Positions 61,118 through 64,000 of a stretch of DNA of 64,000 nucleotides are shown here, piece by piece. Each line of letters opens with the position of its first letter. Within the stretch, counting starts at the first letter, position 1. The position numbers were made by a program, and so were the translations under genes. The notes below the pieces were generated by a model. That model ran no database searches. It was not told the origin of the DNA and worked only from the letters and a program-made list of their open reading frames with translations. Source of the stretch: VRUE01 sp963718755 (GTDB lineage Bacteria > Actinomycetota > Thermoleophilia > Solirubrobacterales > 70-9); assembly GCA_963718755.1 (NCBI GenBank), contig OY970376.1, positions 2,294,001 to 2,358,000 of the forward strand. Reading direction: 5' to 3'.

Positions 61118-61774
61118 ATGGCGCCAAGCGCAAAACAACCGCAGCGGTCTCGACGGTCTGCCGGTCGGCCTCCCGCATCGGAAGATCGCGCGGACTCGCG
61201 GACCCACCTGCTCGATGCCGCAGCCGGGGTCTTCGCGGAGAGAGGCTTCCGGGCGGCGACGGTCGACCAGATCACCGCTGCCGCAGGGCTCTCCAAGGGA
61301 ACCTTCTATTGGAACTTCGCAACGAAGGAGGATCTCTTTCTGACGCTCCTGGAGGAGCGAATTGACCGACCGGTGCGGGCGCTGATGGAAATCACCCGCG
61401 ATGCGCCAGCCGACCGACCGACCGCGCCCGCTGTGAGCGAGGGGCTGGCGCAGCTTCTTGGGAAAGAGCGCGAGACCATCTTGCTCCTGCATGAGTATTG
61501 GGCGGCGGCGGCGCGGGATCCGACGCTCGCGGCCAGGTACGGAGACCGCCAGACGGCGCTGCGCGCGGCGCTTGCCGAGGCGCTGGCATCGCGGCACAAG
61601 AGGACTGGCGTACCGCTGGGCGTCCCCGCGAACGACCTGGCGACCGCATTTATCGCGCTGGCCGAGGGGCTCGCAAGCCAAGGATTGATCGACTCCGATT
61701 CGGTGAGCCCCGGGCTCTTCGGCGAGATCCTCTCGCTCGTCTATGACGGTTTGAGGGCACGGGCGGGGCGGTAG
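61118..61774 (+). CDS. TetR/AcrR-family transcriptional regulator
   Basis: 218 aa. N-terminal helix-turn-helix LLDAAAGVFAERGFRAATVDQI, then AAGLSKGTFYWNFATKEDLF, is a standard TetR DNA-binding domain. An extra basic Ser/Arg/Pro-rich N-terminus of about 28 residues precedes it. The C-terminal ligand-binding domain is helical. It probably represses itself and the divergent monooxygenase through the palindrome at 61085-61100. Confidence 0.9.
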   Translation: MAPSAKQPQRSRRSAGRPPASEDRADSRTHLLDAAAGVFAERGFRAATVDQITAAAGLSKGTFYWNFATKEDLFLTLLEERIDRPVRALMEITRDAPADRPTAPAVSEGLAQLLGKERETILLLHEYWAAAARDPTLAARYGDRQTALRAALAEALASRHKRTGVPLGVPANDLATAFIALAEGLASQGLIDSDSVSPGLFGEILSLVYDGLRARAGR

Positions 61775-61798
61775 TCGCGCGGCCACTACGATTGCCCG

Positions 61799-62410
61799 AT
61801 GTTCGAGCAGGTCGAATTCGACGAGCGCGGCTTGGTGCCGTGCGTGGCGCAGGACTTCGCCAGCGGCGAGGTGTTGACGCTTGCCTATGCGAGTGAGGAG
61901 TCGCTGCGGCTCAGCGTCGAGACCGGGGACCTGCACTTCTACAGTCGCTCGCGCGAGGAGATCTGGCGCAAAGGAGAAACCTCGGGCAACTTTCTGCGGC
62001 TGCGGGAGCTGCGCCTCGACTGCGATGGCGACGCCATCGTCGCCCTGGTCGAGCCGACCGGGCCCGCTTGTCATACCGGCGAGCGCTCCTGCTTCCATCG
62101 GCAGCTGGACGGCGGAGACCTGGTACCGGTGCCGTACGAGGCGCTGGCCGCCCTGCAGCGCACTCTGCACAGCCGTGTCGCCGAGCGGCCCGAGGGCAGC
62201 TACACGGTTCAGCTGCTCGACGACCCGAAGCTGATCGGCGAGAAGGTCGAGGAGGAGGCCGAGGAGGTCGTCCGCGCAGCGCGCGGAGAGAGCGACGAGC
62301 GCGTTGCCGAAGAGGCGGCAGATCTGCTCTACCACCTCAGCGTCCTGCTGGCTTCGCGTGAGGTCTCACAGGCCGCCGTGATGGAGGTCCTCAATGGCCG
62401 TCGCGGCTAG
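61799..62410 (+). CDS. hisIE: Bifunctional phosphoribosyl-AMP cyclohydrolase / phosphoribosyl-ATP pyrophosphatase
   Basis: 203 aa. N-terminal HisI domain (residues ~1-110): LTLAYASEESLRLSVETG, FYSRSREEIWRKGETSGN, LDCDGDAI and GPACHTGERSCFHR with metal-binding cysteines. C-terminal HisE domain (about 120-203): GSYTVQLLDDPKLIGEKVEEEAEE. Catalyses the second and third steps of histidine synthesis. Here it stands next to trpE rather than other his genes. Confidence 0.95.
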   Translation: MFEQVEFDERGLVPCVAQDFASGEVLTLAYASEESLRLSVETGDLHFYSRSREEIWRKGETSGNFLRLRELRLDCDGDAIVALVEPTGPACHTGERSCFHRQLDGGDLVPVPYEALAALQRTLHSRVAERPEGSYTVQLLDDPKLIGEKVEEEAEEVVRAARGESDERVAEEAADLLYHLSVLLASREVSQAAVMEVLNGRRG

Positions 62411-62440
62411 CGAGTCTCACGAGGTAGTGGTGGCAATCTG

Positions 62441-63973
62441 ATGATGTCCACTGCCTCGGGAGCGCGAGCGCGGTATTCCTCGGCGGAGATCCGGATCGAG
62501 CCCAGCCTTGATGGGGCTCGTGAGCTCGCGGCCGAGGGCAACGTCGTCCCCGTCCGCACACGCTTCGTCGACGACTGCGAGACGCCGGTCTCCGCCTTCC
62601 TCAAGCTGCGCGCCGGCGAGCCGGAGGGGGCGCCCTGCTTCCTGCTCGAGTCGGCCGAGCAGGGCCAGGTCGGGCGCTACTCCTTCGTCGGCATCCGCCC
62701 CCGCTCGGTCCTGCGCTGGAGCGAGGGGGTACTGAGCGAGACGGGCGGGGAGGAGCGGGAGGCACCCGATCCGTACACCGCGGTCGCCGAGCGCATCGCT
62801 CGCTTCCAGCTCGCCCCGGTCGACGACTTGCCGCCGTTCGCCGGTGGCGCGGTCGGCTTCTTCGGCTACGACCTCGTGCGCACGGTTGAGCCGCTCGGCG
62901 AGCCGAACCCCGACCCGCTCGGCTTGCCGGACCTGGCGCTGATGATCACCGACGTGCTGCTCGTCTTCGACCACCTGCGCCACGAGCTGACGATCATGTC
63001 CTGCGCCTTCGCCGACGACGAGGGCGGGATCGACGCCGCCTACGAGCGCGCGGTGGCGACGATCGCCGAGGTGAGCAACCGGTTGCGCGGCGCCGTCCCG
63101 GTGCCCGAGGCGCTGGCGATAGCCGAACCGCCGCGCTTTGTCTCCGGCATGGAGCGGCGGGAGTTCGAAGCGGCGGTCGAGCGGATCGTTGAGTACGTCC
63201 ACGCCGGAGATGCCTTCCAGGTCGTGCCCTCACAGCGCTTCTCGGCCCCGGCCCCGGTCGAGGCCTTCTCGGTCTACCGCGGCCTGCGCGCGGTCAATCC
63301 CTCCCCCTACATGTACTTCCTCGAGTTCGGCGACTTCCAGATCGCCGGTGCCTCGCCTGAGCCCCTGGTCAAGGTGCAGGGCCGGCGGGTCGAGACGCGC
63401 CCGATCGCCGGTACCTACCCGCGCGGTGGCGACGAGGAGGAGGACCGCCGCCTTGCCGAGCGCCTGGTCAACGACCCCAAGGAGCGCTCTGAGCATGTGA
63501 TGCTGGTCGATCTCGGCCGCAACGATCTCGGTCGTGTCTGCGAGTACGGCTCGGTCAGCGTCGACGAGCTGATGGTCGTCGAGACCTACTCACACGTCCT
63601 CCACATCGTCAGCCAGGTCACTGGGACCCTGCGCGAGGGTGTGGGGGCGATGGACGTGCTGCGCTCGGCGCTGCCGGCCGGCACGCTCTCCGGCGCGCCG
63701 AAGGTGCGGGCGATGCAGATCATCGACGAGCTCGAGCCGGTCAAGCGCTGCTCATACGGCGGCGCGATCGGCTACCTCTCCTGGAACGGCGACCTCGACA
63801 CGGCGATCCACATCCGCACCGTCGTCGTCAAGGACGGCGAGATCCACGTCCAGGCGGGCGGGGGCACCGTCGCCGACGCCAAGCCGGCCTACGAGTACAA
63901 CGAGTCGGTCAACAAGGCGAAGGCGGTCTTTCGCGCCGTCGAGCTGGCCTGCGAGCAACCGGATTGGCCATGA
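62441..63973 (+). CDS. trpE: Anthranilate synthase component I
   Basis: 510 aa. Chorismate-utilising enzyme for tryptophan synthesis. PCFLLESAEQGQVGRYSF (the LLES feedback site), IAGTYPRGGDEEEDRRLAERL, VDLGRNDLGRVCEYGSV, LPAGTLSGAPKVRAMQII and NKAKAVFRAVE are signatures. Tryptophan feedback is predicted from the LLES region. Two adjacent ATGs (62441, 62444). Overlaps trpG as ATGA. Confidence 0.96.
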   Translation: MMSTASGARARYSSAEIRIEPSLDGARELAAEGNVVPVRTRFVDDCETPVSAFLKLRAGEPEGAPCFLLESAEQGQVGRYSFVGIRPRSVLRWSEGVLSETGGEEREAPDPYTAVAERIARFQLAPVDDLPPFAGGAVGFFGYDLVRTVEPLGEPNPDPLGLPDLALMITDVLLVFDHLRHELTIMSCAFADDEGGIDAAYERAVATIAEVSNRLRGAVPVPEALAIAEPPRFVSGMERREFEAAVERIVEYVHAGDAFQVVPSQRFSAPAPVEAFSVYRGLRAVNPSPYMYFLEFGDFQIAGASPEPLVKVQGRRVETRPIAGTYPRGGDEEEDRRLAERLVNDPKERSEHVMLVDLGRNDLGRVCEYGSVSVDELMVVETYSHVLHIVSQVTGTLREGVGAMDVLRSALPAGTLSGAPKVRAMQIIDELEPVKRCSYGGAIGYLSWNGDLDTAIHIRTVVVKDGEIHVQAGGGTVADAKPAYEYNESVNKAKAVFRAVELACEQPDWP

Positions 63974-64000
63974 AGGTTCTGATCATCGACAACTACGACA
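63970..64000 (+). CDS. trpG: Anthranilate synthase component II (start only)
   Basis: Only about ten codons are visible (MKVLIIDNYD), the classic opening strand of class I glutamine amidotransferases. ATGA overlap with trpE gives the standard trpE-trpG pair. The rest lies beyond the right edge. A pabA name is possible, but the trpE context favours trpG. Confidence 0.88.
   Translation, partial: MKVLIIDNYD

Overview
The window is about 64 kb of high-GC, densely packed bacterial chromosome with frequent GTG and TTG starts and many 4-base start/stop overlaps. Gene content and order point to a rod-shaped actinobacterium. A class Thermoleophilia / Solirubrobacterales-like origin is my inference from the combination of DUF3052, ClpX, an mreBCD-mrdA-rodA-rng block, a HadA/HadB-like dehydratase pair and hrcA-dnaJ-prmA. 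No rRNA gene is present to test it. Almost everything is housekeeping. The unusual material is one nuclease/tRNA locus and a set of dispersed palindromes.

Layout. 1-3.3 kb: formaldehyde/formate oxidation (NAD formate dehydrogenase, class III alcohol dehydrogenase), a lipoprotein and two small winged-helix proteins. 3.3-7.8 kb: GH15 glucoamylase/trehalase-like enzyme, CtaG and a membrane spermidine-synthase-like protein. 7.8-12.3 kb: protein quality control (tig, clpP, clpX) with an M23 peptidase and a GNAT enzyme. 12.3-18.2 kb: valS, folC, a small membrane protein, a zinc-ribbon protein, ndk, maf. 18.2-25 kb: HD-GYP protein and the rod-shape operon mreB-mreC-mreD-mrdA-rodA. 25-29.4 kb: rng, rplU, rpmA, obgE. 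29.4-35.3 kb: nitrilase, PEP-mutase-like enzyme, proB, proA, nadD, rsfS, a DivIVA-like protein. 35.3-36.1 kb: a PD-(D/E)XK nuclease ORF that runs in frame through a tRNA-Ala gene into a Phd/YefM-like module, behind a LexA-type box. 36-41.6 kb: hydrolase, SpoIIM-like and DUF3052 proteins, leuS, a cupin. 41.8-50.1 kb: comEA, comEC, holA, rpsT, murJ and a large membrane glycosyltransferase-like gene carrying several palindromes. 50.4-59.9 kb: lepA, two MaoC-type dehydratases, hrcA, dnaJ, prmA, murI, yqeY, phoH, ybeY, era. 59.9-64 kb: flavin monooxygenase with divergent TetR, hisIE, trpE and the start of trpG.

Working together: the mre/mrd/rod, murI and murJ genes build the rod-shaped wall. rplU, rpmA, rpsT, obgE, rsfS, era, ybeY, lepA and prmA serve ribosome assembly and translation. 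tig, clpP, clpX, hrcA and dnaJ serve protein folding and turnover.

Most notable observations: (1) the SOS-box/nuclease/tRNA-Ala/antitoxin-like ORF; (2) long perfect palindromes of shared design that usually lie within about 15 nt of a stop codon, but sit in frame inside a glycosyltransferase gene, with an unrelated palindrome in frame in prmA; (3) four genes whose conserved N-termini extend upstream of any ATG/GTG/TTG, three of them exactly to a CTG or ATA overlapping the preceding stop codon.
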